From UBA1189 sp045594245 (GTDB lineage Bacteria > Bacteroidota > Bacteroidia > Bacteroidales > Bacteroidaceae), in assembly GCA_045594245.1 (NCBI GenBank), contig JAZNYG010000074.1, forward strand, positions 1 to 33,910: a DNA stretch of 33,910 nt, in the 5' to 3' direction. Of this stretch, positions 1-7,306 are shown one piece after another. The notes beneath the pieces were generated by a model that did not search any database, was not told the origin of the DNA, and worked only from the letters and a program-made list of their open reading frames with translations. Each line of letters opens with the position of its first letter. Positions within the stretch are counted from its first letter, which is position 1. The position numbers were made by a program, and so were the translations under genes.

Positions 1-1
1 G

Positions 2-238
2 GGCTACATCGTGAAGGCCCTGTTGGCAGGTCGCGTAGTAGTGCTCAACGACATCGGTCGCTTCCAGATCGGTCTCAAGGGTAAGTGCTACACCGCTGAG
101 ACCATGCAGGCCGAGGGCTTCACCCCCGCCTCGATGATCAACGGCCACCGTATCGTGTTCCGTCCCGATGCCAAGCTCAAGAGCGCTGTAGCAGGTGCTC
201 TCACGCTGAAGCGTGTGTCGAGTGAGGCGATGGCGTGA
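2..238 (+). CDS. HU-family (histone-like) DNA-binding protein, 3' part only
   Basis: C-terminal 79 codons of a gene that begins before the window; the frame is open from base 2, so the GTG at base 11 is unlikely to be the true start. Residues such as VVVLNDIGRFQIGLKG followed by INGHRIVFRPDAKLKSAV match the beta-arm and C-terminal helix pattern of the Bacteroidales HU-like histone family (compare the usual 'LGDLGTFRLS...RIVFRPSKEL' layout). Such proteins bend and bind double-stranded DNA. In this phylum this HU type commonly sits just upstream of a smalltalk peptide and a cell-wall amidase or peptidase, as seen here. The call is firm; the DNA target is unknown. Confidence 0.8.
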   Translation, partial: GYIVKALLAGRVVVLNDIGRFQIGLKGKCYTAETMQAEGFTPASMINGHRIVFRPDAKLKSAVAGALTLKRVSSEAMA

Positions 239-240
239 AT

Positions 241-354
241 TGAAACCACGGATTGCACGGATTACTCGGATTCTTGGACGAGCCAAGTGCTTCGCCATCA
301 GAGTACACCTGTGTGACTTAAAATCAGTGTAATCTGAGTAATCTGTGGTTGTTT
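241..354. repeat. Dispersed imperfect inverted repeat, copy 1
   Basis: The left arm (AACCACGGATTGCACGGATT, from 243) is mirrored by the right arm ending AATCTGTGGTT near 354. The centre contains GCCAAGTGCTTCGC. A second copy in opposite orientation lies at 774-896. Arms are imperfect but easily paired by eye. It could act as a bidirectional terminator for the HU gene or be a dispersed MITE-like element; no coding capacity is seen. Confidence 0.6.
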
Positions 355-389
355 TAACTTTTAATTATTAACCATTAATTCGTAAAGAA

Positions 390-503
390 ATGAAGACCGA
401 AAACACAAACAAGTTCAGTTGGAGCCTTCTTCTCAAAGTGCTCGTTGCCGTGCTCACCGCCCTTGCCGGGGCACTGGGCCTGAGCGCTTGCGGGAGATGG
501 TAG
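390..503 (+). CDS. Smalltalk-family small peptide (37 aa)
   Basis: This short ORF encodes a charged N-terminus (MKTENTNKFSW), a hydrophobic stretch of about 20 residues (LLLKVLVAVLTALAGALGL) and the end SACGRW. That is the layout of the Bacteroidales 'smalltalk' peptides, which are about 30-40 residues, have one hydrophobic helix and end shortly after a Ser/Thr-Cys pair. The position fits: HU-type gene upstream, M15 peptidase downstream. The cysteine could be a lipobox residue (LSAC), making it a tiny membrane-anchored lipopeptide, but the family's function is not established. The start ATG is preceded by a purine-rich CGTAAAGAA. Confidence 0.75.
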   Translation: MKTENTNKFSWSLLLKVLVAVLTALAGALGLSACGRW

Positions 504-580
504 CGATGGGGTCGGCAGGGCGCATCGCGCCCCGCTGACCCCTTAATTCTTAGCACAAATCAAATTTCTATTCGCCAATT

Positions 581-767
581 AGAATCTGTGTTAAAATTAT
601 TTTGAGTTTAGCTGAGAGGTGTTTGGGGATAGATTTGCGCTGTCAAGGCGCAGTAAATAGTGGTCTATTTACAAGCCTTGAGAGGGTGAAGATGCCCCAA
701 AGAGCCTCAGATAAACCCCAAAAAGCAGATTCAAACACATATTAGCGATAATTTTAAAACAGATTCT
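581..767. repeat. Nested palindromic element (about 187 bp)
   Basis: Three shells of inverted repeats are visible in an otherwise gene-free stretch (504-919). The outer arms are 581-601 and 748-767 (AGAATCTGTGTTAAAATTAT against its near complement). The middle arms are 612-630 and 692-710 (both CTGAG...TTTGGGG in complement). The inner arms are TCAAGGC 643-649 / GCCTTGA 675-681, enclosing a perfect 8-bp hairpin 653-660/665-672 with loop TGGT. The structure resembles a MITE or a structured RNA; no ORF is supported here. Confidence 0.6.
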
Positions 768-773
768 TATTAT

Positions 774-896
774 AACCACAGATTACACGGATTGCACGGA
801 TTATTAATCATGTACTTCGACATAGTCAGAACAGGAGAATCCGAGGAAATAGCGAAGCACTTGGCTTATCCGAGTAATCGGTGAAATCCGTGGTTT
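774..896. repeat. Dispersed imperfect inverted repeat, copy 2 (opposite orientation to copy 1)
   Basis: Begins AACCACAGATTACACGGATT and ends ATCCGTGGTTT, so its ends are mutually complementary. The internal block AGCGAAGCACTTGGC is the complement of the core of copy 1 at 241-354. The two copies therefore bracket the smalltalk gene and the nested palindrome in inverted orientation. Confidence 0.6.
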
Positions 897-919
897 AACC
901 AAACAATCAGAAAAGCATC

Positions 920-1543
920 ATGAAATATTTTAGTATAGAGGAGTTGGCAAAGAGCGCCACCGCCGAGCGCCTGGCCATCGACAACACGCCGCCCCGTGCG
1001 GCACGTAGGATGCTCACCATCCTTGTAGAGCAGCTGCTCGACCCCATACGCCGCCGCTACGGCGCACCCATCATCGTCACCTCGGGCTACCGCTGCCCGG
1101 CACTGAACACCGCCGTGGGCGGAGTCGCCAACAGTCACCATGTCGTGGGGTGTGCGGCGGATATCACCACAGGAAGCATCGAGAATAATACGATGCTCTT
1201 TGCCCTTATCATAGACATGCAGACTACCCACGCCATCCGCTTCACCCAGCTCATCGCCGAGAAGGACTACCGATGGCTACATATCTCCTATGTGCCGGGG
1301 ATGTTGCGGAATCAGATCATTGACGTTAACGCTTGTGCAAGTGAGCGCGATGCAAGTTCGCTTGCAATCGCACAGCGCCAACGCGAAAGGAGCGTTGGTT
1401 GCGACGAAGAGAACTTTAGTTCTCCCGAGGAGTTGCGACTTGTCGCTCTTCAGCCAAGTGTCTGTGACGAAGTCACTAACGATAACGTTAACCAATCATC
1501 CGGCAGGGAACCCATGTCGGTGATGGTTTTCGATACCTCATAG
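920..1543 (+). CDS. Peptidase M15 family (D-Ala-D-Ala carboxypeptidase/endolysin-like)
   Basis: Residues 1-135 form an M15-type zinc peptidase of the kind seen in phage endolysins and Bacteroidales cell-wall cassettes: VTSGYRCPALN near 53-63, the zinc motif SHHVVGCAAD (72-81) with His and Asp ligands, and the second His in WLHISY (119-124). It would cleave peptidoglycan stem peptides; no signal peptide is evident. The family domain normally ends about where RNQII occurs (131-134). The remaining 70 or so residues are encoded by a cluster of hairpins (1325-1492) and look like accidental read-through rather than a domain. It follows HU and smalltalk genes on the same strand, the usual companions. 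Confidence 0.75.
   Translation: MKYFSIEELAKSATAERLAIDNTPPRAARRMLTILVEQLLDPIRRRYGAPIIVTSGYRCPALNTAVGGVANSHHVVGCAADITTGSIENNTMLFALIIDMQTTHAIRFTQLIAEKDYRWLHISYVPGMLRNQIIDVNACASERDASSLAIAQRQRERSVGCDEENFSSPEELRLVALQPSVCDEVTNDNVNQSSGREPMSVMVFDTS
1325..1492. repeat. Cluster of short hairpins inside the 3' end of the M15 ORF
   Basis: Five separate stem-loops follow one another: 1348-1370 (CGATGCAAG/CTTGCAATCG around TTCG, one bulge), 1378-1398 (CCAACGC/GCGTTGG), 1409-1424 (GAGAAC-TTTA-GTTCTC), 1435-1446 (GCGAC-TT-GTCGC) and 1464-1476 (GTGAC-GAA-GTCAC). The whole block is bounded by GTTAACG (1325-1331) and its complement CGTTAAC (1486-1492). Confidence 0.65.
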
Positions 1544-1564
1544 AGAGGATGCGAGATTGTAGGT

Positions 1565-1759
1565 TTTCTCGCTCGTTTATTACTGTCTTTGAGGTAACCT
1601 CGAAGATATTCTGCACTTGCTGTGAAAAATATTCAAGCAAGCTTGATATTTCTCGCTCGTTTATTCGTATCTTTGAGGTAAACCTCGAAGATATTTTCAC
1701 TCGCTGTGAAAAATATTGAAGTGAACTTCATATTTCTCGCTCGTTTCTTATTATCTTTG
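1565..1759 (+). promoter_or_regulatory. Tandem 84-bp repeats, each with a promoter-like core
   Basis: TCGCTCG occurs at 1569, 1653 and 1737, spaced exactly 84 bp. In each case a -7-like box follows 15 bases after the start of TCGCTCG: TGTCTTTG (1584), TATCTTTG (1668) and TATCTTTG (1752), matching the Bacteroidales TAnnTTTG element. Units 1 and 2 continue with a short palindrome (GAGGTAACCTC, GAGGTAAACCTC), and copies 2 and 3 are preceded by 12-bp inverted repeats (CAAGCAAGCTTG, GAAGTGAACTTC). The last box lies just ahead of the first polysaccharide enzyme gene and is the likely promoter of the 1.8-9.7 kb cluster. A related element precedes 21033. Confidence 0.6.
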
Positions 1760-1808
1760 TGGCACTTGTACGATGAATGGAATGAAAAACATAAGAATGA
1801 AAAGTGAT

Positions 1809-4628
1809 ATGAAACAAAAAGCATGTGATGCTCTTTTTCGTTGCCTGTGCCTGAGCCTGATGCTCATGGGCAGCGTAGTTGCCGCTGAGGCTAAAGATGA
1901 TATGGTGAATAACTCCGTGGCTGCCTACGACACCGACCGCGGTTTCCGCCATCCGGGCGGCCTGCATACCGAGGAGGACTTTGCTCGCATACGTCAGCAA
2001 CTGGCCGAGGGTGACGAGCGCGTGACTGCAGCCTACGATGTCCTGAAGAGTGCGGCCTATGCACAGTCGAATGCTGCAACTTACCCCGTGGAGACCATCG
2101 TGCGTGGCGGTGGAGTGGGGGAGAACTACATCAATGCTGCCCGTGGCGCTACCATTGCCTATCAGAACGCACTGCGCTGGAAGATTGACGGCAGTGAGGC
2201 ACACGCACGCCATGCCGTGGCGGTGCTCAACCAATGGGCACGCACCACGAAGGCTGTCGGTGGCGATAGCAACTATGCCCTTGCTGCGGGCCTCTACGGC
2301 TACCAGTTTGCCCAAGCAGCCGAACTCATGCGCGACTACGAGGGATGGGCCGAGGAGGATTTCGTGGCCTTCAAGCGCTGGATGCTCGATGTGTGGTACC
2401 CGCAATGTATCGGTTTCTTGCGCGGGCGCAATGGCACATGGGAGAACAGCGGCAAGTGGTGGCAGGCCCCGGGGCACTACTGGAGCAACTGGGGACTGTG
2501 CAATGTGCTCGCCCTTGTCAGCATCGGTGTGCTGTGCGACGATGTGTATATCTACAACCAGGGTATGTCGTACTTCAAGTACGACCAGGTGGGTACCTTC
2601 ACCAACCCGCGCACCGAGGTGCCCATCAAGAACGACGGGCTCACCGAATACCTCGGCAACCTGGTGGTGACTACCATGGAGACCGACCTCGAGACGGGTG
2701 CCTACGGCCGTATGGGACAGATGCAGGAGAGCGGACGCGATGTGGGACACTCGGCTATGGCACTCGGCCTTGCCATCGACATTGCCAAGGTGGGCTGGAA
2801 CCAGGGCGACGACCTCTTTGCCTATATGGACCACCGCCTTGCAGCGGGTATAGAATATGTGGCAGCGCAGACGCAGAGCGTGGAGAACCTGCCATGGACC
2901 AACTACCACTATGGAACCAGCGGATACTACTATACCGATAGCCGTGCTTGGTTAATGACGGGCCCTGCCCTCGGTGCGCAGATGCGTCCCTACTGGGGCA
3001 CTGTCATCGGTATCTACGAGGGTGTCAAGGGTGTGGAGATGCCCTATTCGAAGAAGGCCTACAATGAGATGGGTATCGATGCGGGCGGACAAGGCTCTAC
3101 CAGCGGTGGTTACGACCACCTGGGCTACTCGGTGCTGCTCAATACCTACGACGGCATCGCGCCTGCCGACAGGGTGCCCACCGAGCTTACTCCTAAGATG
3201 GAGTATAGCGGTACCCTCACCAGTCTCGTACCCAGCATAGCCATGGAGAAGAAACTGGGCAATGTTGACGGTAGCATCATCAGCCACAACGAACTGGGCG
3301 GACTCATCAATACCTTCACCATCAACAACCGTACCTCACTGCCCAAGGGACAGACGGTGAAGCTCATGCCTCAGCTTCCAGAGGGCGAGAGCGACAGCGG
3401 ACAGTGGCTGTGGAACACGGGCGAGACCACCCGCGACATCACGGTGACTACCGACCGCAGCTACGTATACCGCGTCACCTATACCAATGTAGCAGGCGTG
3501 GAGAGCCAGCTCTGCTTCTCCATCGCCGTGGAGGGCGACTGCGAAGCCACTACGCTTACCCCCACCGTGAAGGTGGACAATGTGTCTGCTGTAGGCGCCG
3601 TTGCCACCGTCTTCTATGGCGGCAGCGCCACCCTCTCGGTGAGCGATGCAGGCGGATGGGGCACCTATAGCTGGAGCAACGGCAAGAGCGGCTCATCTAT
3701 CACCCTCACCGGCATCAAGGAGGATACGTCGGTCACCGTCACCTTCACCAATCAGGGTGGCTGCAAGAGCAGCGTCACCTTCACCGTGAAGGTGCGCCAC
3801 CTGCGTCCCGATATCATCGTCAACGGCACCACCTATACCGATACCCACACCCTTGTGGTTGAGGAGGGCGACAGTATTGTGCTGGCTCCTTACGCGCCTG
3901 CTCTGTTGCGCGGCACCTGGCAGTGGCCCGACGGATCCGATGCGAAGACCCTCACCATCGCCTCTATCGCCAACTCGCAGGAGCTTCCCGTGAGCTACAT
4001 CCGCACCGATACCACCTACACCTTTACCTATCGCCTCTTCATCAGCGAGGGCGCCCGTACCTACCGTACACCTGCAGTGGGAGAGTATCTTATCCGTCAT
4101 CGCTATACCGACACCTACCTCACCTCGCCCCGCGAGAAGGATGGCATGGCTTACCTCGCTCCGCTCGTGGCCAATGCCGATACTACCCAGGTTGCCGACG
4201 GACAGGTGTGGCTGTTCGAGGAGAAGACTTCCCGCTACAATTTTATCAGTCTGCCGGACAGCCTCTACCTCAACAAGGAGGGACTGATGAAATCCACCAC
4301 GTTGCGCCCCTTCCGTTTCAAAGGGGCCAAGGGTACCGATTACCTCTCCATACAAAACAATGGCACCTCGGGCAATATCTGTTGGGCGGTAGATGCCGAC
4401 GGCATCATCAACTATGCTGCCTCTGAGGAACCCACTGATTACCCTTTTGAGCTGGTGCCCTATCGTGCCGCACAGGATATCCACACAGCTACTGCTATGC
4501 CCGTAGCTATATCATACTACTCACTCAGCGGACAGCGCCTCCATGCACCCCAACCCGGTATCATCATCCGTCGCACAGAGCATGCCGATGGTACTGTCAG
4601 TGTGCGTAAGATGCTGTTGTGCGAATAA
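1809..4628 (+). CDS. Alginate-lyase-superfamily polysaccharide lyase (PL38-like) with Ig-like modules and sorting tail
   Basis: The start at 1809 gives a clean signal peptide (MKQKACDALF, then a hydrophobic run to VVAAEA); the frame is open to an ATG at 1773, but that lies only about 14 bases after the -7 box. Residues about 30-480 resemble the alpha/alpha-toroid Alginate_lyase family, with GHYWSNWGLCN and the conserved GRDVGH segment (His314 likely catalytic-site). Two or three Ig-like beta modules follow (for example WLWNTGETTRD, YSWSNGKSGSS, WQWPDGSDAKT), then a possible beta-trefoil-like region and a C-terminal tail (YYSLSGQRLHAPQPGI) of the type IX secretion/anchoring style. Predicted secreted or surface eliminase acting on a uronic-acid polymer; the substrate is not fixed. 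First gene of a three-enzyme cluster. Confidence 0.6.
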   Translation: MKQKACDALFRCLCLSLMLMGSVVAAEAKDDMVNNSVAAYDTDRGFRHPGGLHTEEDFARIRQQLAEGDERVTAAYDVLKSAAYAQSNAATYPVETIVRGGGVGENYINAARGATIAYQNALRWKIDGSEAHARHAVAVLNQWARTTKAVGGDSNYALAAGLYGYQFAQAAELMRDYEGWAEEDFVAFKRWMLDVWYPQCIGFLRGRNGTWENSGKWWQAPGHYWSNWGLCNVLALVSIGVLCDDVYIYNQGMSYFKYDQVGTFTNPRTEVPIKNDGLTEYLGNLVVTTMETDLETGAYGRMGQMQESGRDVGHSAMALGLAIDIAKVGWNQGDDLFAYMDHRLAAGIEYVAAQTQSVENLPWTNYHYGTSGYYYTDSRAWLMTGPALGAQMRPYWGTVIGIYEGVKGVEMPYSKKAYNEMGIDAGGQGSTSGGYDHLGYSVLLNTYDGIAPADRVPTELTPKMEYSGTLTSLVPSIAMEKKLGNVDGSIISHNELGGLINTFTINNRTSLPKGQTVKLMPQLPEGESDSGQWLWNTGETTRDITVTTDRSYVYRVTYTNVAGVESQLCFSIAVEGDCEATTLTPTVKVDNVSAVGAVATVFYGGSATLSVSDAGGWGTYSWSNGKSGSSITLTGIKEDTSVTVTFTNQGGCKSSVTFTVKVRHLRPDIIVNGTTYTDTHTLVVEEGDSIVLAPYAPALLRGTWQWPDGSDAKTLTIASIANSQELPVSYIRTDTTYTFTYRLFISEGARTYRTPAVGEYLIRHRYTDTYLTSPREKDGMAYLAPLVANADTTQVADGQVWLFEEKTSRYNFISLPDSLYLNKEGLMKSTTLRPFRFKGAKGTDYLSIQNNGTSGNICWAVDADGIINYAASEEPTDYPFELVPYRAAQDIHTATAMPVAISYYSLSGQRLHAPQPGIIIRRTEHADGTVSVRKMLLCE

Positions 4629-4654
4629 TCACTAAAAAGAGAAAGGTAGACCCT

Positions 4655-7285
4655 ATGTGCCGAAAAGAAAGACTTATCCTATGTGCCCTGCTGGCTGTGC
4701 TGATGCTTGCCTCGTGTACCCGAAAGGCAACATCGCTTGATGCCGATGAAGCGCTCGACTATTGTGCCCGCCAAGTGGAGCGGGCACTGGAGGCTTTGCA
4801 GCCATGTGACTATACGATGATGCCGCGCAACATCCTTGCCGGCGACACGCAGGAGGGATGGAACTGCCGCGAGGCCATTCCGCAGGAGTGGTGCTCGGGC
4901 TTCTGGCCGGGTGTGCTGTGGATGACCTACGACCACACGGGTGATGAGGCGCTGCGTACCGAGGCCGAGCGATATACCGCCTCGCTGGAATATATGGCCT
5001 CTCGTCCTGCCTACGACCATGACCTGGGCTTCATCATCATCAACTCTTTCCTCAAGGGTTACGAACTCACGGGTGATGCCCACTACCGCGAGGTGGCGCT
5101 ACGCGCTGCCGACACGCTGGCGACGCTGTGCAACCCCACGGTGGGCACCATGCTGAGCTGGCCACGCCACGTGGGCGACTATGGCGGGCACAACACCATC
5201 ATGGACAATATGATCAACCTCGAACTGCTCTTCTGGGCAGCCGAGAACGGGGGAGGCAGCCACCTGCGCGACCTGGCCGTGGCACATGCCGCGACTACCA
5301 TGCAGCACCACTTCCGTCCCGACGGCTCGTGCTACCACGTGGCGGTATACGATACGCTCACGGGCGACTTCATCAAAGGTGTGACCCATCAGGGATACAG
5401 TGATGAGTCGATGTGGAGCCGCGGACAGGCGTGGGCCATCTATGGCTACACGATGGTGTACCGCTTCACCCGCGACGAGCGCTTCCTGACCCATGCCCGC
5501 AAGGTCACCGACTGCTACCTGCAGCGCCTGGCCGCCACCAGCGACGACAACATCCCCCTGTGGGATATGGATGACCCGCGCGGCACGGCTGCACCCAAGG
5601 ATGCCTCGGCAGCTGCCATCGTGGCCTCGGCACTGATAGAGCTTGCCGGCTATGTGGAGGAGGCCGATGCGCAGCGCTACCGCACCCATGCCGAGCAGAT
5701 GCTTGCCGACCTTGGCACGCCTCAGTACCAGTGCGGAGAGAGCAACGTGGCCTTCCTGCGCCACGCCACGGGGCATCACCCTGCAGGGAGCGAGATTGAT
5801 GCCAGCATCATCTATGCCGACTACTACTATATAGAGGCTTTGCTGAGAATGCAGCATGCCGAACGTAGTGAAAACCCAGAACAGCACTATCCGCGTGCTA
5901 TATTGGCTGGTGACTATCCCGACCCTACCGTCTTGCGCGATGGCGATGACTTCTATATGACTCATTCGCCTTTCGTGTATGCTCCGGGATTCCTTATCTG
6001 GCATTCGCGCGACTTGCATCATTGGACACCCGTTACCCGGGTATGTCCCGATTATGAAGGTTCGGCAATGGCCCCCGACCTCATCAAGCACGAAGGGCGT
6101 TACTATATCTACTATCCGACCTCGATGGGAGAGGTGTATGTCATTTATGCTGATGATATACGCGGTGAATGGAGTAAACCCGTCAGACTCGCCATCAAGG
6201 GTATCGACCCTGGGCATGTAGTAGGTGAGGACGGGAAGAGATACCTGTATATCAATGATGGGCGTATGGTGCAGCTCTCTGACGATGGATTACGCGTAGT
6301 GTCGGAAGTCAAGAAGGTGTATGACGGATGGCAATTTCCCGAAGATTGGGAAACTGAGGGCATGTGGCTCGAATCGCCCAAACTCATCCGTCACAACGGA
6401 TACTATTATATGACATCGGCCGAGGGCGGCACGGCAGGCCCTGCAACAAGTCACATGTGTGTGATGGCACGCTCACGCTCGGTACACGGACCGTGGGAGG
6501 AATCTCCATATAATCCGTTGGTGCATACCTACAGCGCCGATGAACCATGGTGGAGCAAGGGACACGGTACTCTTGTCGATGATGCTCAAGGACGTTGGTG
6601 GATGGTGTATCATGCATATCCTAACAGCCGAAATACATTGGGACGTTATACCTTGATAGAGCCGATGCAGGTGACCGAGGATGGGTGGTTTGCCCCTGCT
6701 GCGAAGAAACTAACGGAACAAACCCTTGTAGAGGAGATGGGCAATACGATGGACGATAACTTTGCTGGCGACAAGCTCGGATGGCAATGGACTGGATGGC
6801 AAGAGAACCCTATGGACAAGCTAACGGTTGCCAATGGTCTGCTGACGGTAGAGGCTAAAGGCACCACACCTGCTGATGCACGCTTGCTGCTGACAACAAC
6901 AGGATACTGCAACTATGACACCCAGGTAACGGTAAATGTAGGGCAAGGCTCCAAGGGCGGTATCTTGCTTTTCTACAATGAGAAAGCCTTCGCAGGAGTG
7001 CTTGCCGATGACCGGTCATTCTACCTCTATAACGGCAATGACGCACCTGCAATCCTACCTAATACGCATGGCGATACATTTATTCTAAAGATAGAGAACC
7101 GTGACGATACGATGACCCTGGCTGTCAGCACCGACGGAGAGCAGTGGCACGCATTGGGTATGCCTGTCGATGTAAGCGCAATGCATCACAATAACTACAA
7201 GGGCTTCTTTGCCCTACGTGTGGCATTGGCTGCTGTGGGAGATGGCAAGGTGAACTTCTCGGAGTTCCGTTACAACAAGAAATAA
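4655..7285 (+). CDS. GH88 unsaturated uronyl hydrolase fused to GH43 glycosidase, lipoprotein
   Basis: The ATG at 4655 follows AGAAAGG and gives a lipoprotein signal with lipobox LASC (Cys21); the frame is open to a GTG at 4619 overlapping the previous gene, but that would spoil the signal. Residues about 30-410 are GH88: HDLGF (Asp123) and TIMDNM (Asp184) are the two catalytic aspartates of the family, which hydrolyses the 4,5-unsaturated uronic acid left by lyases. Residues about 415-700 are a GH43 five-blade propeller with YPDP (Asp423), DPGH (Asp518) and ESPK (Glu573). Residues about 700-876 form a C-terminal beta-sandwich. Both active sites look intact. The neighbours are lyase-type enzymes, so it probably processes their oligosaccharide products. 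The GH43 half looks less GC-rich than the GH88 half. Confidence 0.8.
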   Translation: MCRKERLILCALLAVLMLASCTRKATSLDADEALDYCARQVERALEALQPCDYTMMPRNILAGDTQEGWNCREAIPQEWCSGFWPGVLWMTYDHTGDEALRTEAERYTASLEYMASRPAYDHDLGFIIINSFLKGYELTGDAHYREVALRAADTLATLCNPTVGTMLSWPRHVGDYGGHNTIMDNMINLELLFWAAENGGGSHLRDLAVAHAATTMQHHFRPDGSCYHVAVYDTLTGDFIKGVTHQGYSDESMWSRGQAWAIYGYTMVYRFTRDERFLTHARKVTDCYLQRLAATSDDNIPLWDMDDPRGTAAPKDASAAAIVASALIELAGYVEEADAQRYRTHAEQMLADLGTPQYQCGESNVAFLRHATGHHPAGSEIDASIIYADYYYIEALLRMQHAERSENPEQHYPRAILAGDYPDPTVLRDGDDFYMTHSPFVYAPGFLIWHSRDLHHWTPVTRVCPDYEGSAMAPDLIKHEGRYYIYYPTSMGEVYVIYADDIRGEWSKPVRLAIKGIDPGHVVGEDGKRYLYINDGRMVQLSDDGLRVVSEVKKVYDGWQFPEDWETEGMWLESPKLIRHNGYYYMTSAEGGTAGPATSHMCVMARSRSVHGPWEESPYNPLVHTYSADEPWWSKGHGTLVDDAQGRWWMVYHAYPNSRNTLGRYTLIEPMQVTEDGWFAPAAKKLTEQTLVEEMGNTMDDNFAGDKLGWQWTGWQENPMDKLTVANGLLTVEAKGTTPADARLLLTTTGYCNYDTQVTVNVGQGSKGGILLFYNEKAFAGVLADDRSFYLYNGNDAPAILPNTHGDTFILKIENRDDTMTLAVSTDGEQWHALGMPVDVSAMHHNNYKGFFALRVALAAVGDGKVNFSEFRYNKK

Positions 7286-7306
7286 ACTATAAAAAGCACA
7301 GAGAAT

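Noticed and set aside
866..1231. 121-codon minus-strand frame
   Set aside because: Antisense to the M15 peptidase with no recognisable domain.
1773..1808. ATG at 1773 as start of the first polysaccharide enzyme
   Set aside because: It would place 12 extra residues before the signal peptide and leave almost no leader after the promoter box at 1752-1759.
1728..2909. 393-codon open frame on the minus strand
   Set aside because: Lies antisense to the first polysaccharide enzyme; composition (His/Val/Leu rich, no domain) is the usual mirror of a GC-rich coding strand.
4619..4654. GTG at 4619 as start of the GH88-GH43 gene
   Set aside because: It overlaps the previous gene and would bury the lipoprotein signal; the ATG at 4655 has an AGAAAGG ahead of it.
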